64,000 nt of DNA from Clostridium zeae. GTDB taxonomy: Bacteria; Bacillota; Clostridia; Clostridiales; Clostridiaceae. Each line of letters opens with the position of its first letter. Positions within the stretch are counted from its first letter, which is position 1. Below are positions 54,578 to 63,917 of this stretch, piece by piece. Under the pieces are notes generated by a model. That model was not told the DNA's origin. It saw only the letters and a list, made by a program, of their open reading frames with translations, and did not search any database. The DNA lies in contig NZ_BMBA01000007.1 in assembly GCF_017312485.1 (NCBI RefSeq), forward strand, positions 141,368 through 205,367. The letters run 5' to 3'. The position numbers were made by a program, and so were the translations under genes.

Positions 54578-55585
54578 ATGAATCAAAAAATAAGTTCTAA
54601 TACAAAGGTAGTTGCGAAAAAAACAGTTAGTTTTAATATAAGAGATTTATTTTTGAAATATTCAATTTATCTAGTTCTTGTGGTACTAATCATAGTTTTT
54701 TCAGGTATAAGTCCTAAGTTTTTAAGTACTGCAAACATTGGTAATTTTTTAAGACAGATTCCAACCGTAGGTATTATAACTGTTGCTATAACAATGGTGT
54801 TAATTACAGGAGGGGTTGATCTTTCTATAGGGGCAATCGCTGCTTTTGCAGGAACAGCAGCTGCTTATATGGCTGTTCATGGATTTAACCCAATAATAGT
54901 AATTGCAGCATGCTTATTAATCGGTGCACTATGGGGAATGTTCAACGGTGTTCTTATCACAAAGTTTAAGCTAGAGCCGTTTATATTAACTATGGGTACA
55001 AGCTATTTGATAAGAGGTTTAATATTATTCTTTACAAATGGAATCTACATCAAAGGTGTTCCAGATTGGTTTTATAGTCTTGCAAATACAACTGTTGGCT
55101 CAAGAATCGTCCATTCAAATACTGTGATATTTGTAATATTAGCAATAATAATGTCCTTCGTAATGAAAAACACAAGGTTTGGACGTTATAGTTATGCAGT
55201 TGGTTCCAATAAAGAATCAGCAAGATTATCTGGAATTAACGTGAACAAGCACTTTGTTAAGGTGTATGTAATTGAAGGAATATTTGCTGCTCTTGCAGGC
55301 TTGCTTTTAATGTCAAACTTAAATGTTGGTGCACCAAGTGAAGCTAACGGTATAGATTTATTCGCTATGGCTGCTGCAATTATTGGAGGCGCACAATTTG
55401 GAGGCGGTATCGGTACTATAGGTGGAGCTATGGTTGGTATTCTTACAATACAAGTGTTCCAAAATGGACTTGCTATATTAGGGGTTAATACCTTTATACA
55501 ACAAGCTGTTACAGGTGGAATTATAGTCGTGGCTGTAATTATAGATTTTTATAGAAAGAGAAGTACTTTCAAAACAAAGCTATAA
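54578..55585 (+). CDS. Sugar ABC importer permease (RbsC/XylH type)
   Basis: ATG 54578 follows GGAGGTG (54562-54568) directly after the ATPase stop; an in-frame start upstream at 54560 lies within the ATPase gene. The 335-residue protein has 8-10 membrane segments and CUT2 permease motifs (TGGVDLSIGAIAAFAG near 83, GSNKESARLSGINV near 210, AAAIIGGAQFGGGIGTI near 265). It forms the channel of the importer encoded with its neighbours. Confidence 0.9.
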   Translation: MNQKISSNTKVVAKKTVSFNIRDLFLKYSIYLVLVVLIIVFSGISPKFLSTANIGNFLRQIPTVGIITVAITMVLITGGVDLSIGAIAAFAGTAAAYMAVHGFNPIIVIAACLLIGALWGMFNGVLITKFKLEPFILTMGTSYLIRGLILFFTNGIYIKGVPDWFYSLANTTVGSRIVHSNTVIFVILAIIMSFVMKNTRFGRYSYAVGSNKESARLSGINVNKHFVKVYVIEGIFAALAGLLLMSNLNVGAPSEANGIDLFAMAAAIIGGAQFGGGIGTIGGAMVGILTIQVFQNGLAILGVNTFIQQAVTGGIIVVAVIIDFYRKRSTFKTKL

Positions 55586-55654
55586 GTTAATTAAATAATA
55601 TTGTTATCTAAAATTTTAAGATAAATAAAGGATTATTCAAGGGGGATTTAAGAG

Positions 55655-56680
55655 ATGAGAAAAAGAATTATTGCTGTTGTGGCAGCGCTACTGGTAACAG
55701 GAAGTATTTTTACAGGTTGTGGACAAAACGATAGTAAAGGCACAGCTTCATCAGGAAAGAGTAAAACTCTTTATTTTGTTCCTATAGTTGATACAGGAGC
55801 TTATTGGTCACCAATGAAGAAGGCTGCTCAAGATGAAGCAAAAGCATTAGGCTATGAACTAGTATTTAAAACATCACCTTCTAACGAGCCTCAAAAGAAT
55901 GAGAAGCATTTAGGTTTTGTAGATGAAGGTATACAAAACAATGCAGCAGGTATTGCTGTATCACCAATGGATCCAGATATGTTTGATAAGAAAATTAAAG
56001 AGGTTAAGGACGCAAACATTCCAGTTGTAACCTTTGATGCTGATGTTAAGACAAAGGATAATAGAACTGCTTATGTTGGAACTGACAATAAACTAGCTGG
56101 TGAGGAACTGGGAAAGCAAGCTGGTGAGTACTTAAAGTCAAAAGGAATTAAGAGTGGTAAGATCGCCCTAGCGGCAGTAAACTTAACTCAAACTACTATG
56201 ACCTATAGGCAAGATGGAATAAAGGCTGGATTTGAAAAAGCTATGGGAGATGATGCTAAAAGCTTCACATGGCTAGAACCAATACAAGATAATGACCAAG
56301 CAGCTGAATCTAAGAAACAGTTAGAAGGACAAATCACTGCAAATCAAGATATGGTAGCAGTTTTTTCACTAGGTTCAGAAGGTCCTGATACTGGTGTTAT
56401 GGAAGCTTTAAAGTCTCAAAATAAAGCGGGAAAAATATATCATTTTGGATTTGACTACACACCAACTTGGGAAAATGGTATAGCAGCTGGTTTAATAACT
56501 GGAATAGTTGATCAGGATTCTTATGCTATCGGAAAGACTGTAATAGATGTGTTAGATAAAAAAATAAAAGGTGAAAAAGTAGATAATAACTATCCAGTAC
56601 CAGTTAAGTGGGTATCAGCTGATAAGATAGTTGAATATGGAAAAGAAAAGCAAAAGCAATTTACTACCGAAACTAAATAG
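55655..56680 (+). CDS. Sugar-binding lipoprotein of the CUT2 importer
   Basis: The 341-residue protein has a lipoprotein signal with lipobox FTGC (Cys about 22) and a type I periplasmic-binding fold (YFVPIVDTGAYWSPMKKAAQ, NAAGIAVSPMDPDMF, PVVTFDADVKTKDNRTAYVGTD, ITGIVDQDSYAIGKTV), the family of ribose, xylose and rhamnose binding proteins. Order ATPase, permease, binding protein is complete. The actual sugar is not set by sequence; xylose or arabinose are favoured by the GH43 gene that follows. Confidence 0.9.
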   Translation: MRKRIIAVVAALLVTGSIFTGCGQNDSKGTASSGKSKTLYFVPIVDTGAYWSPMKKAAQDEAKALGYELVFKTSPSNEPQKNEKHLGFVDEGIQNNAAGIAVSPMDPDMFDKKIKEVKDANIPVVTFDADVKTKDNRTAYVGTDNKLAGEELGKQAGEYLKSKGIKSGKIALAAVNLTQTTMTYRQDGIKAGFEKAMGDDAKSFTWLEPIQDNDQAAESKKQLEGQITANQDMVAVFSLGSEGPDTGVMEALKSQNKAGKIYHFGFDYTPTWENGIAAGLITGIVDQDSYAIGKTVIDVLDKKIKGEKVDNNYPVPVKWVSADKIVEYGKEKQKQFTTETK

Positions 56681-56745
56681 TTACTTAAGAATAATTTTAA
56701 GTTTTAGGGGTGTTAAAATTAAATATATTTAAGGAGATTTTTTAA

Positions 56746-58332
56746 ATGGATAGAATTCAAAATCCAATATTAAGAGGTTTTAATCCAGATCCGTCTATTC
56801 TAAGATGTGGAGAAGATTATTATATAGCAACATCAACGTTTGAATGGTTTCCGGGAGTTCAAATACATCATTCAAAGGACTTAAAGAATTGGCAGTTAAT
56901 TAAAAGACCTTTAGATAGATTGAGTCAATTAAATATGGTAGGTAACCCTGATTCAGGTGGAATCTGGGCTCCTTGCTTAACACATTCTGATAATATGTTT
57001 TGGCTCATATATACCGATGTTAAGCACCTATCAGGAATTTGGAAGGATTGTGTTAATTACTTAGTAACTTGTGATAGTATAACAGGAGACTGGAGTGAGC
57101 CGATTTATCTAAATGGGGTTGGTTTTGATGCATCTTTATATCATAATGATGATGGGAAAAAGTATTTATTAAATATGGTTTGGGATCATAGAGAAGGAAA
57201 TCATCAATTTTACGGGATAGCAATTCAAGAATATAGTCATGAAGAAAAGAAGCTTGTAGGAGAGTCAAAGCTGATTTTTAAAGGTACAGAAATAAAGCTA
57301 ACTGAAGGACCTCATATTTATAAATTAAACGGCTATTATTATTTAATGGTAGCTGAAGGTGGTACAAAATATGAACATGCTGTAACTGTAGCAAGATCAA
57401 GAAATATCATGGGGCCATATGAGCTTCATCCAGAAAATCCAATATTAACTTCTTGGAACAGTCCAAGAAATCCATTGCAAAAAGCTGGACACGCATCCTT
57501 AGTTCATACTCATACTGATGAATGGTATCTAGCTCATTTGGTTGGTAGACCTCTAACTGAAAGAGGTTGTTGTCCTTTGGGAAGAGAGACCTCTCTTCAA
57601 AAAATAGAATGGAGAGACGGATGGCCATATGTGTTAGATGGAAGAGAGCCTTCTTTATATATAGAAGCTCCTAAAATGGAAGAAATAAAATGGGAACGTA
57701 ATTATACTCTAAGAGATGAATTTGATGAAGAAGAGTTAAATATAAATTTCCAAACCTTAAGAGTTCCTTTAGATGAGACTACAATGACTTTAAAAGAAAG
57801 AAAAGGATTCTTAAGACTTCGTGGAAAACAGTCCTTAACTTCTAAGTTTCTTCAAGCACATGTTGCAAGAAGATGGCAAAGCTTTAACTTTGATGCTATA
57901 ACAGGTGTCCAATTCAACCCTACAAGCTTCCAACAGATGGCTGGGCTAGTATGTTACTATAATACTGAAAATTGGGTCTACGTAAATGTCACTCATGACG
58001 AAGAATTAGGAAGAATAATAGGCATAATTGAATGCGATAATTATAAGTTCTCGCAGCCACTTAGAAGTAAACCCATAGTAGTACCAGATGAAATCGAAAC
58101 CGTTCATTTTAAGGTTGAAGTAAGAAGAGAACAGTATAAATTCTTATTTTCTTTTGATGAAAAAATATGGATTGAACTTCCTTTTAGCTTTGATTCAAAC
58201 AAGCTTTCAGATGATTACATTAGAGGAGAAGGCTTCTTTACAGGTGCATTTGTAGGAATGTGTTGTCAAGATGCAACAGGACAAAATTTAGCAGCAGATT
58301 TCGATTACTTTACTTATAAAGAAATTTACTAA
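56746..58332 (+). CDS. GH43 beta-xylosidase, cytoplasmic
   Basis: The 528-residue protein has no signal peptide. It begins [15 protein letters not shown], with general base Asp15, then [18 protein letters not shown], pKa-modulating Asp127 (GFDASLY) and general acid Glu187 (LTEGPHIYK). A C-terminal beta-sandwich (about 320-528, [18 protein letters not shown] onwards) closes the active site as in GH43_11 XynB enzymes. It should release xylose from xylobiose and short xylooligosaccharides, with possible arabinofuranosidase side activity. It directly follows the importer genes with its own AAGGAG. Confidence 0.92.
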   Translation: MDRIQNPILRGFNPDPSILRCGEDYYIATSTFEWFPGVQIHHSKDLKNWQLIKRPLDRLSQLNMVGNPDSGGIWAPCLTHSDNMFWLIYTDVKHLSGIWKDCVNYLVTCDSITGDWSEPIYLNGVGFDASLYHNDDGKKYLLNMVWDHREGNHQFYGIAIQEYSHEEKKLVGESKLIFKGTEIKLTEGPHIYKLNGYYYLMVAEGGTKYEHAVTVARSRNIMGPYELHPENPILTSWNSPRNPLQKAGHASLVHTHTDEWYLAHLVGRPLTERGCCPLGRETSLQKIEWRDGWPYVLDGREPSLYIEAPKMEEIKWERNYTLRDEFDEEELNINFQTLRVPLDETTMTLKERKGFLRLRGKQSLTSKFLQAHVARRWQSFNFDAITGVQFNPTSFQQMAGLVCYYNTENWVYVNVTHDEELGRIIGIIECDNYKFSQPLRSKPIVVPDEIETVHFKVEVRREQYKFLFSFDEKIWIELPFSFDSNKLSDDYIRGEGFFTGAFVGMCCQDATGQNLAADFDYFTYKEIY

Positions 58333-58341
58333 TTTTAGAAT

Positions 58342-58377
58342 GGCAAGGAATTTTTACTTTAAAATCCTTGCCTTAAC
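58342..58377 (+). terminator. Terminator-like hairpin after the GH43 gene
   Basis: GGCAAGGA (58342-58349) and TTTT (58351-58354) pair with AAAA (58361-58364) and TCCTTGCC (58365-58372). The T-rich tail is weak. Confidence 0.55.
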
Positions 58378-58511
58378 TTATATTACTTTAAACTTAACTA
58401 AAATTGTTAATAAAATTTATATTTGTAATTAAGAGTAAACAGTTACAAGATATTATGGTATCATTAAAATGAGAAAAAGATAAAATATTATATTGTCATA
58501 GAGGTGATGAT

Positions 58512-59786
58512 ATGAAAAAATTGTTTTCAATTTTTATAATAACCATGCTTGTTATAAGTCTTCAAGGGTGCAATGATAAAAAAGTAAACGATTTAAATGG
58601 TGATTCGAAAATAACTTTGAAGATGTGGCATATATGGGCACAAAAATCTCAAGACAATAATTCAATTATTATAGAAGATGTAATAAAAGAATGGAATAAA
58701 AATCATCCGAAAATTCAAATTGAAGTTGAAAGTGTTGAAAGTGAAAAATATAAAACAAAGTTAAAGACAGCATCCGCAACAAATGAGTTACCAGATATAT
58801 TTTATTCTTGGGGAGGAGGTTTTTCTGAACCTTTAATAGAATCAGGAAGAGTATTACCTCTCAATAATTATTTAGAAAATGGTGTACTAAATGAACTTAA
58901 CGATAATATGCTTGGAAATGTGACCTATAAAGATAAGATATATGGACTACCATTAACTTTTTCTGTGGGTACTTTTTATGTTAATACAGAATTGTTTAAT
59001 ACAGCTGACATAAAAATTCCAGATAATTATGATGAATTTTTAGCGGCTGTAAAAGCTTTTAGAAAAAAAGGAATGACTCCTTTATTAGTAGGAGAACAAG
59101 ATAGATGGACAGGTATGCTTTATTATGACATTTTAGCACTTAGAGAAAGCGGATTAGAAGAAAGTAAGAAAGCTCTTTCTGGTTATGATGATAGTGATGT
59201 ATTTTTAAAAGCAGCAAAAAGATTAGAAGAGCTAGTAGACTTAGATGCTTTTGATGAAGAAAGCTTAAAATATATGAGAGATGAATCAGAAATGCTTTTT
59301 AAAAAAGGTAAAATTCCTATGTACTATACTGGAAATTGGCTTGCTGGTGAGATTCAGGCTGAGAATTCTTTAATTAAAGATAAAGTTATGATTAAGACCT
59401 TTCCATTAATAAACAGTGGAAAAGGGTCAAATCAAGAGTTTCTTGGCGGTGCAGCTGACTACTTGATGGTTAGTAATAATTGTAAGAACAGAAAAGAAGC
59501 AGTGGAAGCTATAGAATACGTATGTAAAAATATATCTAAAAAATATTATGAGTTTGGGTCAGGACTTCCTGCATGGAAAGACAATTATGATGAAACAAAG
59601 ATAAATAAACTTTCAAAGGAATTGAAAAAACTCACTGAAAACGGAAAATACCTACTGTATTGGGATATATATTTAGGAGAAGAAAAAGGGGATAAGCATA
59701 AGGAATTAGTTTATAAATTATTTCAACATAAGATAAGTCCAGAAGAATTTGCTAAAGATATGAAAAAGTTGGAGGAGTATCACTGA
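58512..59786 (+). CDS. Family 1 sugar-binding lipoprotein linked to YesMN sensor
   Basis: The 424-residue protein has a lipoprotein signal with lipobox LQGC (Cys about 20) and a family 1 binding fold (LKMWHIWAQKSQDNNSIIIEDV, IYGLPLTFSVGTFYVNTELF, KIPMYYTGNWLAGEI). There are no permease genes next to it; instead it is followed after 4 bases by a YesM-type kinase. It may therefore act as a sugar sensor that contacts the kinase, as described for binding-protein/LytS/YesN systems in clostridia, and not only as a transport component. The family 1 fold differs from the type I fold of the importer binding protein upstream. Confidence 0.87.
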   Translation: MKKLFSIFIITMLVISLQGCNDKKVNDLNGDSKITLKMWHIWAQKSQDNNSIIIEDVIKEWNKNHPKIQIEVESVESEKYKTKLKTASATNELPDIFYSWGGGFSEPLIESGRVLPLNNYLENGVLNELNDNMLGNVTYKDKIYGLPLTFSVGTFYVNTELFNTADIKIPDNYDEFLAAVKAFRKKGMTPLLVGEQDRWTGMLYYDILALRESGLEESKKALSGYDDSDVFLKAAKRLEELVDLDAFDEESLKYMRDESEMLFKKGKIPMYYTGNWLAGEIQAENSLIKDKVMIKTFPLINSGKGSNQEFLGGAADYLMVSNNCKNRKEAVEAIEYVCKNISKKYYEFGSGLPAWKDNYDETKINKLSKELKKLTENGKYLLYWDIYLGEEKGDKHKELVYKLFQHKISPEEFAKDMKKLEEYH

Positions 59787-59790
59787 ACAA

Positions 59791-61587
59791 ATGAATAATA
59801 AAATCAATAAATTTAGGTCAAGCTTTGTGTTTAGTAGTTTAAAGGATAAATACTTAAACTTGAAAATAAGTTCGAAAATAGCTATATATTTTTCAGTAAT
59901 TTTTACTATAGCAACAATTGTTCTTAATTTTACTTATGATAGTGTAAATAAGACTTATATGACAGAAAAAATTAAACAAAGCTCCTTTGAAGCTTTAGAA
60001 AGTGCTGAATCAAGCACAAATATAATAATTGATAATGTATCAAATGCATCAAAGATGATAGTTTCTAGTGATGACATTCAAAGTAATTTAAAAAATGCTA
60101 ATTTACAAATGGATTTGGAGATACAAAATAATATAAATAAGTATCTGACCCAATTTACAAACTTCAATCCTAATATAGCTTCTATATATATATTAGATAA
60201 CTATAATAATAAATATTATTCTGAAAATAACACTTACAAAAGCTTCAGTGTTGATGAAATCAAGAATATGAAGTGGTATAAGGATGTTTTAGATAAAAAT
60301 GGTGGTTATATACTGAAATTAAATGGAGGCGGATTATTTCATAATAAAGAGCAGGATTACGAATCTTATGTTTCTTTTATAAGAATAATAAATGATCTAA
60401 ATACTCAAGAAAAAATTGGAGTATTAATAATAAACATAAATGAAAACGCCTTTTATGATTCAATTGTAAAAGTAAGCAATAAATCTGGCACTAAGTTAAT
60501 AATAGAAGATGAAAGTAATAATATAATCACTAAACCTGATATTGACTCAGAAATATTTAAGGAAGCAGAAAAAGAAAAATCTTATGCCGAAAATAAAGGA
60601 TTTATTATAAAGAAAATAGATAAAAAGGATTATATAATTTCTAGCATTAAAATGAAAAATAATGATTGGAATTTAATTAGTGTCAGTGAATACAGCCAGT
60701 TAGGAGAGCAGTCAAAATATATTAGATACTTCATTTTGATTTTTATTTGCGTAAACATTGTATTAATTATCTTAGGTGCATTCGGTATATCTAGAATGAT
60801 AACGAAACCTCTTACAAAACTTCATCAATCTATGAGAGCTGTAAAAGCTGGAGAATTTAAAGCAGTTGATATAAAAACCTATAATGATGAAGTTGGAGAA
60901 GTGAAAAATGTTTATAATATTATGGTTTTTCATATAAAATTTCTTTTAAACAAAATAAGAGAAGATGAGAAGTTTAAGAGAAAAGCAGAGCTTGATGTGT
61001 TGATGTCTCAAATAAAGCCCCACTTTCTTTATAATACTTTTGATACCATAAGTTCGTTGGCTTTATCAGGAGAGAATAAAGGTGTATATGAGGTCATAAA
61101 GGCATTAGGTGCTTTTTATAGAACAAGCTTAAGCAACGGAAGAGATGTAATAACTATTGAGGAAGAAATAAAGACTATAAAAAGTTATTTAGTTATTCAA
61201 AATGTAAGATATAAGAATAAATTTGAAGTTCAATATAATTTGGAACAAAATTGCAATAACTTTAGGATAATAAAGCTTGTGTTACAACCCTTAGTGGAAA
61301 ATGCAATATATCATGGACTTAGAAATAAAGCTGACAAAGGCCTTATAAAAATATCTACTTATGAAGAAGTCGGCAAGGTTATTTTAGAGGTAGAAGATAA
61401 CGGCATTGGTATAGATGAAGAAAAACTTAAAAATATTAATGAAAATAACACAACTGGTATCGGTGTAAGGGCTACAAAGGAAAGATTGAGGGTTTTTTAC
61501 GGAGAGGAATGCAAGTTCATTGTTACAAGTAAAAAAGATATAGGGACTAAAATAGTTATAGAGATTCCTAAAAAGGATGTGAGCTAG
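59791..61587 (+). CDS. YesM-family sensor histidine kinase
   Basis: The 598-residue protein has two membrane helices (about 30-50 and 310-332) with an outside sensor of about 260 residues, a HAMP linker, and the His_kinase domain with His411 in QIKPHFLYNTFDTISSL, the hallmark of LytS/YesM kinases. The ATPase end has LVENAIYHGL and DNGIGIDEEKL. It is sandwiched between a sugar-binding lipoprotein and a YesN regulator, so it likely reads binding-protein-bound sugar outside the cell. Confidence 0.92.
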   Translation: MNNKINKFRSSFVFSSLKDKYLNLKISSKIAIYFSVIFTIATIVLNFTYDSVNKTYMTEKIKQSSFEALESAESSTNIIIDNVSNASKMIVSSDDIQSNLKNANLQMDLEIQNNINKYLTQFTNFNPNIASIYILDNYNNKYYSENNTYKSFSVDEIKNMKWYKDVLDKNGGYILKLNGGGLFHNKEQDYESYVSFIRIINDLNTQEKIGVLIININENAFYDSIVKVSNKSGTKLIIEDESNNIITKPDIDSEIFKEAEKEKSYAENKGFIIKKIDKKDYIISSIKMKNNDWNLISVSEYSQLGEQSKYIRYFILIFICVNIVLIILGAFGISRMITKPLTKLHQSMRAVKAGEFKAVDIKTYNDEVGEVKNVYNIMVFHIKFLLNKIREDEKFKRKAELDVLMSQIKPHFLYNTFDTISSLALSGENKGVYEVIKALGAFYRTSLSNGRDVITIEEEIKTIKSYLVIQNVRYKNKFEVQYNLEQNCNNFRIIKLVLQPLVENAIYHGLRNKADKGLIKISTYEEVGKVILEVEDNGIGIDEEKLKNINENNTTGIGVRATKERLRVFYGEECKFIVTSKKDIGTKIVIEIPKKDVS

Positions 61588-61590
61588 TCT

Positions 61591-62454
61591 ATGGATAATA
61601 CAATAAAAATGATTACAGTAGATGATGAGTATTTGATTAGGAATTTAATCAAGAACTGTATATCATGGAGCGATCTTGGTGTTGACATAATTGGAGAGGC
61701 TTCAAACTCAGAAGAAGCTATAAAATTAATTGAGAGTAATAAGCCAAATATTATTTTAACAGATATATGTATGCCTTCAGCCGATGGATTAGATATGAGC
61801 AAATACGTTTTAGAAAAGTATCCAGATATAAAAATAGTTGTAATTACCGGATACGATGAATTTGAGTATGCTAAAAGGGCTATAAAGGTTGGCGTAAGTG
61901 ATTTTATTCTTAAACCGATCGATGATGATGAATTAAAAAATACAATAGTAAGATTAAAAGAAAATATAATTAAGGAAAAGCTTAAAGAAAAAGACTATAA
62001 GCAAATAAAAGATAGAATCGATATTTTTGGATCTATTATTGATTTGAAGCAAAATTATGAAAGTGAAGATAAAAGCTTAAATATAGATGAGATAAAAAAG
62101 TTTATATTAAAAAATATATCAAACCCTGAGTTGTCACTAAAGCTTTTATCAGAGCTTTTCTATGTTAATTCAAGTTACCTTAGTAGAATATTTAAGTTAA
62201 AAACTGGCATGAATTTTTCAGAGTATGTTATTGGGGTAAAGATGAAAATTGCTATTGATATGATTAATAATTCAGATGCAAAGTCTTGTGAAATAGCTAA
62301 AAAGATAGGAATAAGTGACGTTAATTATTTTAGTGTTTGCTTTAAAAAATATACTGGACATTCTATGAAGGAATATAAGAAACTTAAAGAGCAAGTTAAG
62401 TCTTTAGGAAAAGATAGTTCTAAGTTTTTTCAAACAGAAAGTTTATTTAGTTAA
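61591..62454 (+). CDS. YesN-type response regulator with AraC DNA-binding domain
   Basis: The 287-residue protein has a receiver domain with Asp11-Asp12, phospho-acceptor Asp58 (LTDICMP) and a KPID motif (about Lys108), then a C-terminal AraC helix-turn-helix pair (SLKLLSELFYVNSSYLSRIF, then KKIGISDVNYFSVCFKKYTG, about 188-265). It starts 3 bases after the kinase stop. It is the natural activator of the importer and beta-xylosidase genes upstream and perhaps of the epimerase downstream. Confidence 0.92.
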   Translation: MDNTIKMITVDDEYLIRNLIKNCISWSDLGVDIIGEASNSEEAIKLIESNKPNIILTDICMPSADGLDMSKYVLEKYPDIKIVVITGYDEFEYAKRAIKVGVSDFILKPIDDDELKNTIVRLKENIIKEKLKEKDYKQIKDRIDIFGSIIDLKQNYESEDKSLNIDEIKKFILKNISNPELSLKLLSELFYVNSSYLSRIFKLKTGMNFSEYVIGVKMKIAIDMINNSDAKSCEIAKKIGISDVNYFSVCFKKYTGHSMKEYKKLKEQVKSLGKDSSKFFQTESLFS

Positions 62455-62594
62455 AAAATTTAGATAAACAACAAATATTAGTAGAATTTTATAATGAAAT
62501 ATTTATAAAATTATGAGAATATATAATTATGAGTAAGGTTAGTTAACTCAAAATATGTTTTTACTTTAAAACTATATAAGAAGGAGAATGAGAT

Positions 62595-63653
62595 ATGGGT
62601 GTAGATGTAAGAGAATATGGTAAAACAAAAGAAGGGCAAGCAGTATATCGCTATACTTTAAAAAATTCAAAAGGTATGACTGCAGAAATTATAAATTATG
62701 GTGCCATACTAACATCACTTTTTGTAGCTGACAAGGAAGGAAACTTTGAGGATGTTGTGCTTGGTTATGATTCTCTAGAAGGATATTTTGAAAACCCAGC
62801 ATTCTTAGGATCAACTATAGGAAGATATGCAAATAGAATTAAAAATGCTACTTTTGTATTAGATGGTGTTGAATATGCCTTAACTAAAAGTGAAGGAGAA
62901 AATCAATTACATGGGGGGATAACTGGTTTTCATAAAGTACTTTGGGAGGTAGTGGGTGTAAACGATTCAAATAATCCAAGCATAGAGCTAACATACTTAA
63001 GTAAAGATGGTGAAGAAGGATATCCTGGAAACCTTAAAGTGAAGGTTAAATATACCGTTACAGAAAATAATGATCTAAAAATAGATTATGATGCTGTATC
63101 AGATAAGGATACAGTAATTAATTTAACTAACCACTCGTATTTTAACTTGGCAGGACATGCCTCTGGATCAGTTTTAAATCATAAGGTTATGATTAATGCT
63201 GATAGATTCACTGTTATAGACAGCAATTCAATTCCAACAGGTGAACTTAGAGAGGTAAAAGGAACACCGATGGACCTTACTAAACCAGCTAAATTGAGTG
63301 AAGGTATTAATGGAGATTATCAACAATTAATTGTTGCAAAAGGTTATGATCATAACTGGTGTCTAAATGCCAATGGCAATCTCTTAGAAAAATCAGCAGA
63401 GGTCACTGAGGATAAAACAGGACGTGTTATGGAAGTATATACTACAATGCCTGGAGTGCAGCTTTATTCTGGAAATTACTTAGATGGTTCTATAATTGGA
63501 AAGGATAAAGCTGTCTACAACAAGAGAAATGCGCTATGCCTTGAAACACAATTTTATCCAAACTCTATGAATGTTCCAAGCTTTCCTTCGCCAGTGGTTA
63601 GAGCAGGACAAGACTATAAACATACTACTATTTATAAATTTTTTGCAAAATAG
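62595..63653 (+). CDS. galM: Aldose 1-epimerase (mutarotase)
   Basis: The 352-residue protein matches GalM: INYGAILTSLFV near 33, GSTIGRYANRI near 74, LHGGITGFHK with its His near 101, the catalytic His in LTNHSYFNLAGH near 180, and the catalytic Glu in LETQFYPNSMN near 318. It interconverts alpha and beta anomers of hexoses and pentoses in the cytoplasm. It follows the YesMN unit and has its own GAAGGAG. Retaining and inverting glycosidases in this window release different anomers, which makes such an enzyme useful here. Confidence 0.92.
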   Translation: MGVDVREYGKTKEGQAVYRYTLKNSKGMTAEIINYGAILTSLFVADKEGNFEDVVLGYDSLEGYFENPAFLGSTIGRYANRIKNATFVLDGVEYALTKSEGENQLHGGITGFHKVLWEVVGVNDSNNPSIELTYLSKDGEEGYPGNLKVKVKYTVTENNDLKIDYDAVSDKDTVINLTNHSYFNLAGHASGSVLNHKVMINADRFTVIDSNSIPTGELREVKGTPMDLTKPAKLSEGINGDYQQLIVAKGYDHNWCLNANGNLLEKSAEVTEDKTGRVMEVYTTMPGVQLYSGNYLDGSIIGKDKAVYNKRNALCLETQFYPNSMNVPSFPSPVVRAGQDYKHTTIYKFFAK

Positions 63654-63670
63654 TATATATGTAAGTGAAT

Positions 63671-63730
63671 GAAATTAAATGGTTAATCATACGATGCTTT
63701 AATGAGCATATGAAAAGAATTAATATGATT
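63671..63730 (+). repeat. Family B solo arm
   Basis: It begins GAAATTAAATGG (63671-63682), continues GATGCTTTAATGAGCATATG and ends AAAGAATTAATATGATT. It aligns along the whole length with the right arm of the element at 45218-45413, without a second arm nearby. Confidence 0.6.
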
Positions 63731-63751
63731 AGAAAGTAATAAGCTCAAAAA

Positions 63752-63784
63752 GTCGCTAAAGATTTCTTTAGCGACATTTTTTTG
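63752..63784 (+). terminator. Intrinsic terminator after galM
   Basis: GTCGCTAAAG (63752-63761) pairs perfectly with CTTTAGCGAC (63766-63775), followed by ATTTTTTT. Confidence 0.92.
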
Positions 63785-63851
63785 TATTAATGAATACCAC
63801 ATGTTATACATGTGGTTCTAAAAAGCTTATAGCTATGAGTAGAAAAAAATA

Positions 63852-63910
63852 ATACCTCCGGAGTAAAATAATAGTAGGTTTGCCGACCACTAACATTTTG
63901 AAGGAGGTAT
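63852..63910 (+). promoter_or_regulatory. RBS-sequestering leader of the IS200 transposase
   Basis: ATACCTCC (63852-63859) is perfectly complementary to GGAGGTAT (63903-63910), which contains the tnpA ribosome binding site. This matches the known repression of IS200 transposase translation by 5' leader folding. Confidence 0.65.
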
Positions 63911-63917
63911 ATCCAAA

